64,000 bases of DNA from Pseudomonas kairouanensis (GCF_004682055.1 NZ_QUZU01000015.1:62001-126000); one strand, 5' to 3'; positions 8,612-18,238 are shown, counted from the stretch's first letter. The notes: generated by a model from the letters alone, not told the origin. Numbers and translations are program-made.

Positions 8612-9595
8612 ATGCGCTTTACCTTTGAACCGGCCCAGGTCATGGCCTTGTTGCGCAGCCGTATCGTCGGCCAGGAGGCGGCGCTGGCCCAGGTGGAAGG
8701 TTTGCTCAAGGTGGTCAAGGCCGATATCGGCGAGCGTGATCGCCCCTTGAGCGTCAACCTGTTCATGGGCCCTACCGGCGTGGGCAAGACCGAGATCGTG
8801 CGCCTGCTGGCCCAGGCGCTGCACGGGCGCAGCGATGGCTTTTGCCGTATCGACATGCACACCCTGGCCCAGGAGCATTACGCCGCAGCGTTGACGGGGG
8901 CACCGCCGGGTTATGTGGGCAGCAAGGAGGGCATCAGCCTGTTCAACAGCGAACTGATCCAGGGCACCTACAGCCGGCCGGGCATTGTCTTGTTCGATGA
9001 GCTGGAAAAAGCCAGCCAGGAAGTGGTGCGCAGCCTGCTGGGGATCCTGGAAAACGGCCAGCTCACCTTGGCCGGTGGTACCCGTACGTTGGACTTTCGC
9101 AACAGCCTGATCTTCATGACCAGCAATATCGGCGCCCAACAGGCCCGCCGTCATCGCCTACGGTTTGCCCAGGGTTGGCGGCGCCTGTTACGAGGGTTTG
9201 TACGTGGCGAGGCAGCGGTGCTGGAGGACGCCTTGCACGGGCACTTCGAGCCGGAGTTTCTGAACCGTATCGACCGCATCCTGATGTTCGAGCCCATCGA
9301 CGCCCAGTGGCTGGACGCCTTGCTGGAGGTGGAACTGGGCAAGCTCAATCAGCGACTGGCCGCACAGCAGCGCTCGCTGGAGGTGGATGACCAGGCGCGT
9401 GCGTGGCTCTGCCGTCAGCACGACGTACGGTTTGGCGCGAGGGCGCTGGCTCGGCGTCTGCGGGTAGAACTGGAGCCGGCAATCGCCGAATGCCTGTTGC
9501 AAGGCAATGCCCGCAGCCTGACGGCAACGGTGCGCAACGCGTGTCTGGTGGTGGAAGCCGAAAGCACGGGAAGATGGGATCCAACTACGGTATAA
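8612..9595 (+). CDS. amiB: AmiB-like AAA+ ATPase (ClpA/B second-domain type)
   Basis: The protein has 327 residues and consists essentially of one ClpA/ClpB-type AAA+ module. Walker A is GPTGVGKT (residues 53-60), a pore-loop-like GAPPGYVG is at 97-104, Walker B is VLFDE (126-130), and FMTSNIGA and FLNRIDRIL carry the sensor and arginine-finger region. It lacks the Clp N-domain and the first AAA domain. In P. aeruginosa AmiB is encoded between amiE and amiC and is described as a Clp-like ATPase proposed to act with the transporter AmiS, which is not found here. It starts 3 bp after amiE and ends at an intrinsic terminator. Confidence 0.85.
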   Translation: MRFTFEPAQVMALLRSRIVGQEAALAQVEGLLKVVKADIGERDRPLSVNLFMGPTGVGKTEIVRLLAQALHGRSDGFCRIDMHTLAQEHYAAALTGAPPGYVGSKEGISLFNSELIQGTYSRPGIVLFDELEKASQEVVRSLLGILENGQLTLAGGTRTLDFRNSLIFMTSNIGAQQARRHRLRFAQGWRRLLRGFVRGEAAVLEDALHGHFEPEFLNRIDRILMFEPIDAQWLDALLEVELGKLNQRLAAQQRSLEVDDQARAWLCRQHDVRFGARALARRLRVELEPAIAECLLQGNARSLTATVRNACLVVEAESTGRWDPTTV

Positions 9596-9596
9596 C

Positions 9597-9631
9597 CCTC
9601 GGACGCTTTCGTCATCCGAGGCCCCGTTTTT
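9597..9631 (+). terminator. Intrinsic terminator of the amide operon, abutting the next start codon
   Basis: CCTCGGA (9597-9603) pairs with TCCGAGG (9615-9621) around an 11-base loop and is followed by CCCCGTTTTT. It begins 1 bp after the amiB stop and its T-run ends just before the ATG of the MATE gene at 9633. Confidence 0.75.
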
Positions 9632-9632
9632 C

Positions 9633-10988
9633 ATGCAAAGCCCTTTGCAACGCCCGCTGTGGCAGGTCTACCTGATCTTTCTGGCACCGATGGTGCTGTC
9701 CAACTTCCTGCAAAGCTTTTCCGGCACCCTCAACGGCATTTATGTCGGGCAAATGCTCGGCACCCAGGCGCTGGCGGCGGTGTCGGGCATGTTTCCCATC
9801 GTGTTTTTCTTTATTGCCCTGGTGATTGGCCTGGGGGCGGGCGCGTCGGTGTTGATCGGCCAGGCGTGGGGTGCCCAGGAGACGGGCATGGTCAAGGCGA
9901 TTACGGGCGCCACCCTGACCCTGGGCGCTTTGGTGGGGCTGATCGCGGCTGTACTGGGCAGCCTGTTTGCGCGCCCGGCGTTGCAGGCGCTGGGTACGCC
10001 AATGGATGTGCTGGACGATGCGGTGGGCTATGCCCAGAAGATGATGTTGATCATGCCGTTGCTGTTGGTGTTCATCCTCTATACCCAGTTGTTGCGTGGT
10101 GTGAGTGACACGGTCTCACCGCTGTTGGCGCTGGTGGTTTCGACCCTGGTGGGCCTGCTGCTGACGCCCGCGCTGATTCGCGGCTGGATCGGCCTGCCGC
10201 CCATGGGCATCCAGAGTGCGGTGTACGCCGGGTTGGTGGGCAATGCATTGGCGATGCTGTTTCTGGTGCTGCGCCTGCGGCACAAACACCATGTGATGGC
10301 GCCGGACCGTGAGCTGGTCGCAGCCTTGCGCCTGGATCGGGTGATCTTGGGCAAGGTCTTGCGCATCGGCCTGCCCACCGGCTTGCAGATGGTGGTGTTG
10401 TCGCTGTCTGAGCTGGTGATCCTGGCCCTGGTCAACGGCCATGGTTCCCAGGCCACGGCGGCCTATGGCGCGGTGACGCAGATCGTCAATTATGTGCAGT
10501 TCCCGGCGTTGTCGATTGCGATCACCGCGTCGATCCTTGGTGCCCAGGCCATTGGCGCCGGGCGCCTGGAGCGGATCGGCCCGATCCTGCGCACCGGACT
10601 GTTGATCAACACCTGCCTGACCGGTGGCCTGATTGTGCTGGGGTATGTGTTGTCCCACTGGCTACTGGGCCTATTCATCACCGATGACGCGGCGCGGGCC
10701 AAGGCTGAGCACCTGTTGCACATCATGTTGTGGAGCATCCTGGTGTTCGGTTTCCAGGCGGTGGTGGGCGGGATCATGCGCGCCAGCGGCGTGGTGTTGA
10801 TGCCGGTGGTGATCTCGATTTTCTGTGTGGTGTGCGTCGAGTTGCCGATGGCGTACCTGTTCAATGCCCACTTTGGCCTCGAAGGCGTGTGGATGGCGTT
10901 TCCGGTGACCTACCTGGCGATGCTGGGGTTGCAGGTGGCGTATTACCGGTTGGTGTGGCGGCATAAGCAGATCAAGCGGTTGGTGTGA
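9633..10988 (+). CDS. MATE family efflux transporter
   Basis: This 451-residue polytopic protein has the twelve-helix layout of MatE transporters: two MatE repeats, an N-terminus reading LWQVYLIFLAPMVLSNFLQ, GTLNGIYVGQMLGTQALAAVSG in the first repeat and the equivalent region VVLSLSELVILALVNGHGS in the second. MATE exporters use H+ or Na+ to expel cationic drugs and metabolites. No good Shine-Dalgarno sequence is visible because the terminator hairpin fills the leader. Its relation to the amide genes is positional only. A different MFS exporter follows 40 bp downstream. Confidence 0.9.
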   Translation: MQSPLQRPLWQVYLIFLAPMVLSNFLQSFSGTLNGIYVGQMLGTQALAAVSGMFPIVFFFIALVIGLGAGASVLIGQAWGAQETGMVKAITGATLTLGALVGLIAAVLGSLFARPALQALGTPMDVLDDAVGYAQKMMLIMPLLLVFILYTQLLRGVSDTVSPLLALVVSTLVGLLLTPALIRGWIGLPPMGIQSAVYAGLVGNALAMLFLVLRLRHKHHVMAPDRELVAALRLDRVILGKVLRIGLPTGLQMVVLSLSELVILALVNGHGSQATAAYGAVTQIVNYVQFPALSIAITASILGAQAIGAGRLERIGPILRTGLLINTCLTGGLIVLGYVLSHWLLGLFITDDAARAKAEHLLHIMLWSILVFGFQAVVGGIMRASGVVLMPVVISIFCVVCVELPMAYLFNAHFGLEGVWMAFPVTYLAMLGLQVAYYRLVWRHKQIKRLV

Positions 10989-11028
10989 TACAAGGTGGCG
11001 CAATTTAAGGACTGAAGGCGTGTAACCC

Positions 11029-12201
11029 ATGGCAAACCCCTATGCCGCGTTGTTCCAGGTGCCTGGCGCCCGGGCTTTCGTATTGGCCGGCATGCTGGCG
11101 CGAATGCCGGTGTCGATGACCGGTATCGGCCTGATTACCATGCTGTCCCAGGTACATGGCGGCTACGGCCTGGCAGGGTCGGTGGCGGCGGTATTTGCCC
11201 TGGCCACGGCGTTTTGTGCGCCACAGGTGTCACGCCTGGTGGACCGCTACAGCCAGGGGCGGGTGTTGCCGATTGCCGCGCTGATCGGCGGTGGGGCGTT
11301 GTTGATGCTGCTGCTGTGCACCCGCTTGCAGGCGCCGAATTGGACGCTGTTCCTGTTCGCCGCCCTGGCCGGCTGCATACCGAACATGTCGGCCATGGTG
11401 CGCGCACGCTGGACCGAGTTGTACCGGGGCCAGCCCAAGCTGCAAACCGCATTTGCCCTGGAATCGGTGCTCGATGAGGTGTGCTTTATCATCGGCCCGC
11501 CGATTTCGGTGGGCCTGAGTGTGGTGCTGTTCCCCGAGGCCGGGCCGTTGGTAGCGGCGTTATTGCTGGCCGTGGGCGTCACCGCGTTTGTGCTGCAACG
11601 GGCAACCGAACCACCGGTGCATGAGCACCACGAGCATCACAGCGGTTGGCTGATTGCGTCACCTTCAGTGTTGATCCTGATGATCCTGCTGCTGGCCATG
11701 GGTGTGATCGTCGGCGTGGTGGATGTGGTCAGCGTGGCCTTCGCCCAGCATCAGGGCCAACCGGCGGCGGCCAGTATCGTGCTGTCGGTGTACGCCATTG
11801 GTTCGTGCCTGGCCGGGTTGGCTTTTGGCACCCTCAAGCTCAAGGTGTCGTTGCCGCGCCAGTTTCTGTTCTGCGGCGTGGCCACGGCGCTGACCACCTT
11901 GCCGTTGCTGCTGGTCACCAACATTCCAGGGCTGGCGGCGGCGATCTTTGTCTCTGGGCTGTTCTTTGCACCCACGTTGATCGTGTCCATGGCCCTGGTG
12001 GAGCGCATCGTGCCACCCAGCCGCCTGACTGAGGGCATGACCTGGCTGATCACCGGCCTGAGCATCGGCGTGGCCATCGGCGCCGCCAGCTCCGGCTGGA
12101 TGATCGACCACTTTGGCGCCGCCAGTGGGTTCTGGGTGGCGCTGGTGGCGGGGGCGGTGGTGATGGGCTCAGCGGTGCTTGGCTATCGGCGCCTGGGTTG
12201 A
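11029..12201 (+). CDS. MFS transporter
   Basis: The 390-residue membrane protein has the twelve-segment pattern of the major facilitator superfamily. A cytoplasmic loop after the second segment reads [14 protein letters not shown], a degenerate form of the MFS motif A, and a histidine-rich central loop (HEHHEHHSG, about residue 190) separates the two halves. It is most likely an exporter; the substrate is not predictable. The last 33 bases overlap the 3' end of ispG on the opposite strand. Confidence 0.85.
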   Translation: MANPYAALFQVPGARAFVLAGMLARMPVSMTGIGLITMLSQVHGGYGLAGSVAAVFALATAFCAPQVSRLVDRYSQGRVLPIAALIGGGALLMLLLCTRLQAPNWTLFLFAALAGCIPNMSAMVRARWTELYRGQPKLQTAFALESVLDEVCFIIGPPISVGLSVVLFPEAGPLVAALLLAVGVTAFVLQRATEPPVHEHHEHHSGWLIASPSVLILMILLLAMGVIVGVVDVVSVAFAQHQGQPAAASIVLSVYAIGSCLAGLAFGTLKLKVSLPRQFLFCGVATALTTLPLLLVTNIPGLAAAIFVSGLFFAPTLIVSMALVERIVPPSRLTEGMTWLITGLSIGVAIGAASSGWMIDHFGAASGFWVALVAGAVVMGSAVLGYRRLG

Positions 12202-13443
12202 CAGCAAGGCCGCCAATGGCTGGGGCTGATGGCCGTAGCGTGCAAGGACGTACGCCTCCAGCAGCTGGATAAAGTCTTCGGCGATACTCGGCCCCTTGAA
12301 CGTCATTACCCGCTCGCCGTCCAGGTACACCGGTGCCGAAGGATGTTCCCCGGCGCCGGGCAGCGAAATGCCGATATCGGCCAGGCGACTTTCGCCAGGC
12401 CCGTTGACCACACAGCCCATCACCGCCACCTGCAGGCGTTCGACGCCAGGGTAGCGGGTGCGCCAGACCGGCGTTTGCGCCTGCAGGTACACCTCGATCC
12501 GTTGTGCCAGTTCCTGGAAAAACACACTGCTGGTGCGTCCGCAACCGGGGCACGCCACCACTTGCGGGGTAAAGGCGCGCAAGCCCATGGTTTGCAGGAT
12601 CTGTTGCGCAACCTGCACTTCTCGGCTGCGCTCGCCGCCGGGTTCCGGGGTGAGTGAAATACGCAGCGTGTCGCCAATGCCTTCCTGCAACAGCACGGCC
12701 AGGGCAGCCGTGGAGGCAACGATACCCTTGGAACCCATGCCCGCTTCTGTCAGCCCCAGGTGCAACGGGTAATCACAGCGCGCCGCCAGGTTGCGGTAAA
12801 CCTCGATCAAGTCCTGCACATGGCTGACCTTGGCCGACAGCACAATGTGATCCGCCGGCAGGCCCACCTCGATAGCCCGCCGGGCACTTTCCAGGGCCGA
12901 CACCACCAATGCCTCGCGCATCACCGCATCGGCCGCCAACGGTGTGGGCAGGGCAGCGTTGCGGTCCATCATCTGCGCCAGCAACTCGGGGTCGAGGCTG
13001 CCCCAGTTGACGCCAATGCGCACGGGTTTGTCGTAGCGACAGGCAACCTCGATCATCTGGCAGAACTGCTCATCGCGCCGCGCACCCTTGCCGACATTAC
13101 CGGGGTTGATGCGGTATTTGGCCAAGGCTTGGGCGCATTCGGGGTAGGTGGCGAGCAGGCGATGGCCGTTGAAGTGAAAGTCACCCACCAACGGCACGTC
13201 CACATGGCGCCGGTCCAACAGGTTGCGAATCGCAGCGACCTGGGCGGCAGCCTCGTGGCTGTTGACGGTGATGCGCACCAACTCCGCCCCGGCAGCGGCC
13301 AGGCGTTCGACCTGAGCGGCCGTGGCCTGTGGGTCGCCAGTGTCGGTGTTGGTCATGGCCTGCACGCCGATGGGGGCGTCGCTGCCCAGGCTCAGGGTGC
13401 CGACCTTGACTTGGCGAGTCAGGCGCCGCACAGGGGGCTTCAT
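12169..13443 (-). CDS. ispG: 4-hydroxy-3-methylbut-2-en-1-yl diphosphate synthase IspG, long form
   Basis: IspG reduces MEcPP to HMBPP with a [4Fe-4S] cluster, the penultimate MEP step. The cluster ligands are Cys298 and Cys301 (CPGCGR) and Cys344 ([11 protein letters not shown]), and the N-terminal barrel is intact ([29 protein letters not shown]). At 424 residues it is clearly longer than the roughly 370-residue housekeeping IspG of Pseudomonas. It resembles the extended form of some other proteobacteria, which points to acquisition or an old paralogue. The start codon overlaps the ispH stop by 4 bp (ATGA), so it is translationally coupled as the third gene of dxs-ispH-ispG. Confidence 0.92.
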   Translation of the reverse strand: MKPPVRRLTRQVKVGTLSLGSDAPIGVQAMTNTDTGDPQATAAQVERLAAAGAELVRITVNSHEAAAQVAAIRNLLDRRHVDVPLVGDFHFNGHRLLATYPECAQALAKYRINPGNVGKGARRDEQFCQMIEVACRYDKPVRIGVNWGSLDPELLAQMMDRNAALPTPLAADAVMREALVVSALESARRAIEVGLPADHIVLSAKVSHVQDLIEVYRNLAARCDYPLHLGLTEAGMGSKGIVASTAALAVLLQEGIGDTLRISLTPEPGGERSREVQVAQQILQTMGLRAFTPQVVACPGCGRTSSVFFQELAQRIEVYLQAQTPVWRTRYPGVERLQVAVMGCVVNGPGESRLADIGISLPGAGEHPSAPVYLDGERVMTFKGPSIAEDFIQLLEAYVLARYGHQPQPLAALLSTQAPIAKHR

Positions 13444-14375
13444 GACGGCTGCCGGGCGATCAGCCCGAGGGGTGGGCGAAAGTGCACCCGTTCCTCGCGG
13501 CCTGGCAAGGTCTGGACATGCACGGGGGCGATGCGCGCCAGCGTTGCCAGGACGTCCTCCACCGAGGTTTCCGGGGTGGAAGCGCCGGCGGTGATCCCCA
13601 CGGTCATGTCCGCGGTGAACCAGTGGGCTTGCACCGCGCTGCCATCGGCCACCCGGTAGCTGGGCGTGCCGCTGTCATTGGCCAGGGTGCACAGGGTCAC
13701 GGAGTTGGCGCTGTTGGCACTGCCCACCACCAGCAGCACATCCACGCGCGTGCACAGTTCGCGCACGGCCTGCTGGCGGTTTTGCACGGCGTAGCAGATG
13801 TCGCGGCTGGCGGGCCCGACAATAAGGGGATAGCGCTGCATCAAGGCCGTGACCACCGCGCGCGTGTCATCGACGCTGAGGGTGGTTTGGGTGAGATAGG
13901 CCAGTGGGGTGTCCGCGGGAAAGCTTAGCGCGGCGACCTGCTCGACGGTCTGGATCAACGTCACCTGTGCATCGACCTGGCCCTGGATACCGACGACTTC
14001 AGGGTGGCCCGGTTCGCCGATCAGCACCAGCTGGTAGCCCCTGGCGGCATACTGGCGGGCGTGTTGGTGCACCTTGGTGACCAAAGGGCAAGTGGCATCA
14101 ATGACCTGCAGGCGGCGTTGTCGCGCTTGCGCCTCCACCTCGCGCGCGACCCCGTGGGCGCTGAAAATAGTGACTGCCCCAGGTGGTACATCGCTCAGTG
14201 CTTCAACGAACCGGGCACCTTGCTGGCGCAACGACTGGACGACATGCTGGTTATGCACGATCTCATGGCGCACATAGACGGGTATGCCGTATTGCTGGAT
14301 GGCGCTCTCCACCGAATCGATAGCGCGCACCACACCGGCACAGAAACCTCGGGGTTGGGCGAGGATCACGTTCAT
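13440..14375 (-). CDS. ispH: 4-hydroxy-3-methylbut-2-enyl diphosphate reductase IspH
   Basis: IspH converts HMBPP to IPP and DMAPP, the last MEP step, using a [4Fe-4S] cluster. The three cluster cysteines are Cys12 (RGFCAG), Cys96 ([10 protein letters not shown]) and Cys194 ([10 protein letters not shown]). His41, His74, His124 and Glu126 (EPGHPEV) of the active site are present. The frame is open for a further 67 codons upstream inside dxs, but the family begins [12 protein letters not shown], so the ATG at 14375 is chosen; it lies 2 bp after the dxs stop. The 311-residue length is normal. Being one of four MEP genes here, it is probably a second copy beside the housekeeping gene (inference). 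Confidence 0.93.
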   Translation of the reverse strand: MNVILAQPRGFCAGVVRAIDSVESAIQQYGIPVYVRHEIVHNQHVVQSLRQQGARFVEALSDVPPGAVTIFSAHGVAREVEAQARQRRLQVIDATCPLVTKVHQHARQYAARGYQLVLIGEPGHPEVVGIQGQVDAQVTLIQTVEQVAALSFPADTPLAYLTQTTLSVDDTRAVVTALMQRYPLIVGPASRDICYAVQNRQQAVRELCTRVDVLLVVGSANSANSVTLCTLANDSGTPSYRVADGSAVQAHWFTADMTVGITAGASTPETSVEDVLATLARIAPVHVQTLPGREERVHFRPPLGLIARQPS

Positions 14376-14377
14376 GT

Positions 14378-16162
14378 TCAAGCCCTCGCCTGAACAGGAG
14401 ACTGAAGGGTCGCGGGTGTCTGGGTGAAGCGGCGAATCGACGTTTCGATACCACCGGCGTCGAGGCCGTAGCGGCTGAGCAAGCGGTCCGTAGCGCCGTG
14501 CTCGATAAACTGATCGGGCAGGCCCAGTTGCAAGGTGGGCCGACACAACCCTTGGCCAGCCAGGTATTCCAGGCACGCTGAACCGGCGCCACCCAGGATG
14601 CAGCCTTCCTCGACGGTCACCAGCCAGGCGTGGTCCCGCGCCAGCCGTTGCAACAGGTGGGTATCAAGCGGCTTGATAAAACGCATGTTGGCAAGTGTGG
14701 CGCCCAGCGCCGTTGCCGCTTGCAAGGCCGGCGTAACCATCGAACCGAATGCCAGGATGGCGATACGCTCGCCCGCCCGGCAGACGAGCCCTTTGCCCAC
14801 GGGCAGGGTTGCCAGTTCGGGGGAGGGGGCGATGCCCGTTCCTGCTCCCCTTGGGTAGCGCACGGCGCAGGGGCCGTTGTGTTGCAGTGCGGTATGCAGC
14901 ATTTGGCGACATTCCTGTTCGTCCGCTGGGGCCATGACGTTCAGGCCTGGGATACAGCGCAGGTACGTCATGTCGAACGCGCCCATATGGGTCGCCCCGT
15001 CGGCGCCGACGATGCCGGCACGATCAATGGCGAACACCACCGGCAGCTGTTGCAGCGCGATGTCGTGGATCAGTTGGTCGTAGCCCCGTTGCAGGAACGT
15101 TGAATAGATCGCCACCACCGGCTTCATGCCGTCGGCGGCCAGGCCTGCGGCGAAGGTGAGGGCGTGCTGCTCGGCAATGCCCACATCGAAGTAGCGATCG
15201 GGAAAGCGTCGCTCGAACTCAACCAGGCCAGAGCCCTCGCGCATGGCTGGGGTAATCACCACCACGCGCGGGTCTCGTTCGGCTTCGTCACACAGCCACT
15301 GGCTGAACACCTGGGTATAGGTCGGTCGGCTGGAGGGTTCTGCGCGCAGGCCGTGGGTGGGGTCGAACGGGCCGGGACCGTGATAGCGCACGGGGTCTGA
15401 GGCGGCAGGCGAGTAGCCGTGACCTTTTTCTGTGATCACATGCAGCAGTTGCGGGCCTCTGCGGCCCTTGAGGGTGTGCAGGGCCTGGAGCAATTGGCCC
15501 AGGTCATGGCCGTCGACAGGCCCGCTGTACGTCAGGCCCATCGTGATGAACAGGTTGGCACGGTCGTCGCGCCGCTGGGCCAATGCATTGAGATGACTGC
15601 GTAACGTGCCGACTGAGGGAGAGATCGACATATCGTTGTCGTTGAGGATCAGCAACAGCGGCAGGTCAGGGTAACGACCGACATTGTTGAGCGCTTCGAA
15701 GGCCATGCCGCCGCTCAACGCGCCGTCGCCGATCACCGCGATGCAATGACGCGCCTGCGCCTGGCTGCGTGCCGCCAGGGCCATGCCCAGTGCCGCTGAG
15801 ATCGAGGTGCTGGAGTGCGCGGTGCCGAAGCAGTCGTAGCGCGATTCGCAACGCCGCGGGAACCCTGATATCCCGCCAAACTGCCGGATGCCCGCCATTT
15901 CTTCGCGGCGTCCGGTGAGGATCTTGTGGGCATAGGCCTGGTGCCCTACGTCCCACACAATGCGGTCGCGGGGTGTATCAAAAACATAATGCAGGGCCAC
16001 GGTCAGTTCGACGGTGCCCAGGTTCGCGGCCAGATGCCCCCCTGTGCTGCTGACGCTGTGCAGGATAAAGGCCCGCAGCTCATCTGCCAGGGGCGCCAGT
16101 GCTGCCGGGTGCAAGGCGCGCAGGTGGGCGGGGTTGTCGACGGTGCTGAGCAACTCAAACAT
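14378..16162 (-). CDS. dxs: 1-deoxy-D-xylulose-5-phosphate synthase
   Basis: Dxs is the thiamine-diphosphate enzyme that joins pyruvate and glyceraldehyde 3-phosphate, the flux-controlling entry to the MEP pathway. The 594-residue protein has the ThDP motif [18 protein letters not shown] with the downstream Asn, [19 protein letters not shown], and the transketolase pyrimidine domain with [18 protein letters not shown]. It is slightly shorter than typical 620-640-residue Dxs. It reads FGTAHSST where the usual motif is FGTGHSST, a substitution beside the active-site His. It is first in a three-gene operon and divergent from dxr over a 261-bp control region. Confidence 0.93.
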   Translation of the reverse strand: MFELLSTVDNPAHLRALHPAALAPLADELRAFILHSVSSTGGHLAANLGTVELTVALHYVFDTPRDRIVWDVGHQAYAHKILTGRREEMAGIRQFGGISGFPRRCESRYDCFGTAHSSTSISAALGMALAARSQAQARHCIAVIGDGALSGGMAFEALNNVGRYPDLPLLLILNDNDMSISPSVGTLRSHLNALAQRRDDRANLFITMGLTYSGPVDGHDLGQLLQALHTLKGRRGPQLLHVITEKGHGYSPAASDPVRYHGPGPFDPTHGLRAEPSSRPTYTQVFSQWLCDEAERDPRVVVITPAMREGSGLVEFERRFPDRYFDVGIAEQHALTFAAGLAADGMKPVVAIYSTFLQRGYDQLIHDIALQQLPVVFAIDRAGIVGADGATHMGAFDMTYLRCIPGLNVMAPADEQECRQMLHTALQHNGPCAVRYPRGAGTGIAPSPELATLPVGKGLVCRAGERIAILAFGSMVTPALQAATALGATLANMRFIKPLDTHLLQRLARDHAWLVTVEEGCILGGAGSACLEYLAGQGLCRPTLQLGLPDQFIEHGATDRLLSRYGLDAGGIETSIRRFTQTPATLQSPVQARA

Positions 16163-16242
16163 TGCAGCACTCCAATAGGGGCCATTGGACGGTACTGCGG
16201 ACCAAAAGAAGGCGGGAAGGGGGAAGGTTCTCTACCAGTTAA

Positions 16243-16312
16243 GCGCCATTTTCCCAGGGCCAATCCGGTTTTTTTAGGCTGATTTGGAATGGTCAGTTTT
16301 TTTTAATGGCGC
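16243..16312. promoter_or_regulatory. Spaced inverted repeat in the dxs/dxr divergent control region
   Basis: GCGCCATT (16243-16250) and AATGGCGC (16305-16312) form a perfect 8-bp inverted repeat separated by 54 bases that include two long T runs. It lies between the divergent dxs and dxr starts and could be a shared operator or looping site. This is pattern evidence only. Confidence 0.35.
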
Positions 16313-16336
16313 AAGCTTCACACATATGAAAAAGGC

Positions 16337-16351
16337 CGATAGAGGCTATCG
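16337..16351. promoter_or_regulatory. Short perfect hairpin or operator upstream of dxr
   Basis: CGATAG and CTATCG pair around AGG. A second small dyad (CGAGG-N6-CCTCG) lies about 25-40 bases further toward dxr, which starts at 16424. These are candidates for an operator or leader structure. Confidence 0.3.
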
Positions 16352-16423
16352 CAAGTCGGTATTTATGTCGGGTGCCGAGGGGCTAACCTCGTTTAAAGAC
16401 AAGGCTTATAGGGTGCCTGGATC

Positions 16424-17605
16424 ATGTTGCAACGCCTGCTCGTCCTCGGTTCAACCGGGTCGGTCGGCGACAGTATTCTGGATGTAGTCGCGCGTCATCC
16501 CGACAGGTTCCTGGTGCATGGGCTCAGCGCCCATCGGCGCGTCGACAAGCTGTATCAACAGTGCCTGCGCTTTCGCCCGGCGATAGCCCTGGTGACCGAA
16601 CCGCAACATGCCATTGAGTTACAAGCCCATTTGCTGGCGGCCGGTTTAGCCACCGAGGTGTTGTGCGGGGAAGATGCCCTGTGCGAAGCGGCCCGAGCGT
16701 GCGATTACGACACCTTGGTGGCGGCTATCGTGGGCGCGGCCGGGTTGCTGCCTACGCTGGGCGCCGCGCAGGCGGGCAAGAAGATCCTGTTAGCCAACAA
16801 GGAAGCCCTGGTGATGTCGGGCGCGTTATTCATGGATACCGTCGCCCAAGGCAACGCCACGGTGATTCCGCTGGACAGTGAACATAACGCGATCTTCCAA
16901 TGCCTGCAGGGGTGCGCGGGTGACAGGGACGGCGTCGAGCGGCTGATCCTCACCGCATCCGGCGGGCCGTTTCGTACGCGCAGCCTGGAGAGTTTGGCCG
17001 GTGTGACGCCCGACCAGGCCTGCGCCCATCCCAACTGGTCCATGGGGCGCAAGATCTCCGTGGACTGCGCGACCCTAATGAACAAGGGCCTGGAAGTAAT
17101 CGAAGCCCATTGGTTATTCAACCTGCCGGCGCAGCGGATCCAGGCGCTGATCCATCCGCAAAGCGTGGTGCATTCCATGGTGGTCATGCGCGACCAATCG
17201 GTGCTGGCACAACTGGGTAATCCCGACATGCGCATGCCGGTGGCCCATGCCCTGGCCTATCCGCAGCGGATCGAATCAGGGGTTGAGCCCCTGGACCTTA
17301 CACGCCTGGCTGGGCTGACGTTCGAGCATCCCGATGTGCAGCGCTTTCCCTGCCTGGGCCTGGCGTTGCAGGTATTGGCCGAGGGTGGCCAGGCCAGTGC
17401 CGCGTTGAATGCGGCCAACGAGGTGGCGGTAGAAGCGTTTCTGGGGCGGCGTATTCGGTTCACTCATATTGCCCAGGTGGTGGAGCAAACGTTGCAACGT
17501 ATCGACCTGCCCGGCCACGCCGGCCTTGAGGCGATCCTTGGGCTGGACCACCAGGCACGGCAGTTGGCACGGGAGCAGGTGCGGGTGTGTGGGGCCCAGG
17601 CCTAG
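16424..17605 (+). CDS. dxr: 1-deoxy-D-xylulose-5-phosphate reductoisomerase
   Basis: Dxr converts DXP to MEP with NADPH and is the target of fosmidomycin. The 393-residue protein shows the nucleotide-binding GSTGSVG at residues 9-15, [20 protein letters not shown], the metal and substrate site [13 protein letters not shown] and the flexible loop region [20 protein letters not shown]. All are intact, so it should be active. It is divergent from dxs-ispH-ispG and ends 3 bp from the stop of hicB. Together the four genes cover the first two and last two MEP steps; ispD, ispE and ispF are absent. Confidence 0.93.
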   Translation: MLQRLLVLGSTGSVGDSILDVVARHPDRFLVHGLSAHRRVDKLYQQCLRFRPAIALVTEPQHAIELQAHLLAAGLATEVLCGEDALCEAARACDYDTLVAAIVGAAGLLPTLGAAQAGKKILLANKEALVMSGALFMDTVAQGNATVIPLDSEHNAIFQCLQGCAGDRDGVERLILTASGGPFRTRSLESLAGVTPDQACAHPNWSMGRKISVDCATLMNKGLEVIEAHWLFNLPAQRIQALIHPQSVVHSMVVMRDQSVLAQLGNPDMRMPVAHALAYPQRIESGVEPLDLTRLAGLTFEHPDVQRFPCLGLALQVLAEGGQASAALNAANEVAVEAFLGRRIRFTHIAQVVEQTLQRIDLPGHAGLEAILGLDHQARQLAREQVRVCGAQA

Positions 17606-17608
17606 TGA

Positions 17609-17974
17609 TCAACCGATGGCCGGGCAGGGGTCGGCACTGTGGTGTTGCAGGAACTCGTTCAGCGCCTGGCGGGTCAGGTCGTTGAGCGTCACGTTCTTGC
17701 GGATGGCTGCCAGGGCCGCAGCCAAGTGCAGGTCATGGCCGACGCGGACATTGAATGACCCCTTGCAAGGCTTTTCCGGTGTTTGCCCCAGGGTCTGGCA
17801 GGTGGTGAGATAGTCTTGCACCGCTTCGCGAAAAGCGGCATCCAGTTCAGCCACGGTCTTGCCTTCGTAGCTCACCAGCGCCTTGATGAACAGCACCTTG
17901 CCGAACAGGCAGTTGTCTTCGAGGCTGGCTTCGATGGAGCCGATGTAGCCGTTGTGTTTCAGTTGGTTGTTCAC
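17609..17974 (-). CDS. hicB: HicB family antitoxin
   Basis: The 121-residue protein has the HicB layout. An N-terminal partial RNase H-like fold (GYIGSIEASLEDNCLFGKVLFI, then YEGKTVAELDAAFREAVQDYL) is followed by a C-terminal ribbon-helix-helix or helix segment (GSFNVRVGHDLHLAAALAAIRKNVTLNDLTRQALNEFL broken across it). It neutralises the HicA mRNA interferase and normally represses its own operon. The gene follows hicA with a 4-bp ATGA overlap, the toxin-first order usual for hicAB. Confidence 0.85.
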   Translation of the reverse strand: MNNQLKHNGYIGSIEASLEDNCLFGKVLFIKALVSYEGKTVAELDAAFREAVQDYLTTCQTLGQTPEKPCKGSFNVRVGHDLHLAAALAAIRKNVTLNDLTRQALNEFLQHHSADPCPAIG

Positions 17975-18222
17975 TGAATCAGTGCTCCTGATTTCAATTG
18001 TTCGATGATCTGGCGCCGAATGTAGTGTTTCAGTTCGTTGCCGGGGTGGGGCCTGTGCAGGGTAATCATTGCGCAGGGGTCGCCGATGTCGAACTTGACG
18101 CGGCTCCCGGCCCCCTCAATCTGTGTGTAACCCAGCCAACGCAGCAGCGTTACAAGCTCGGGCCACGTGAAGGCCATTTGTTCGTTAAGCAATTTGGCGA
18201 GCAGCTTTTCATTTTTCGACAC
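17971..18222 (-). CDS. hicA: HicA family toxin (mRNA interferase)
   Basis: This 83-residue protein has the double-stranded-RNA-binding-like HicA fold pattern: FTWPELVTLLRWLGYTQIEG, GSRVKF, then HRPHPGNELKHYIRRQIIEQL. In canonical HicA a catalytic His follows GS; here that position is Arg, with a conserved HRPHP further on. This is a recurrent subgroup as far as I recall, so loss of activity should not be assumed. It overlaps hicB by 4 bp. A small inverted repeat just upstream could be the HicB operator. Confidence 0.82.
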   Translation of the reverse strand: MSKNEKLLAKLLNEQMAFTWPELVTLLRWLGYTQIEGAGSRVKFDIGDPCAMITLHRPHPGNELKHYIRRQIIEQLKSGALIQ

Positions 18223-18238
18223 GGCGATCCCTGCGCGT

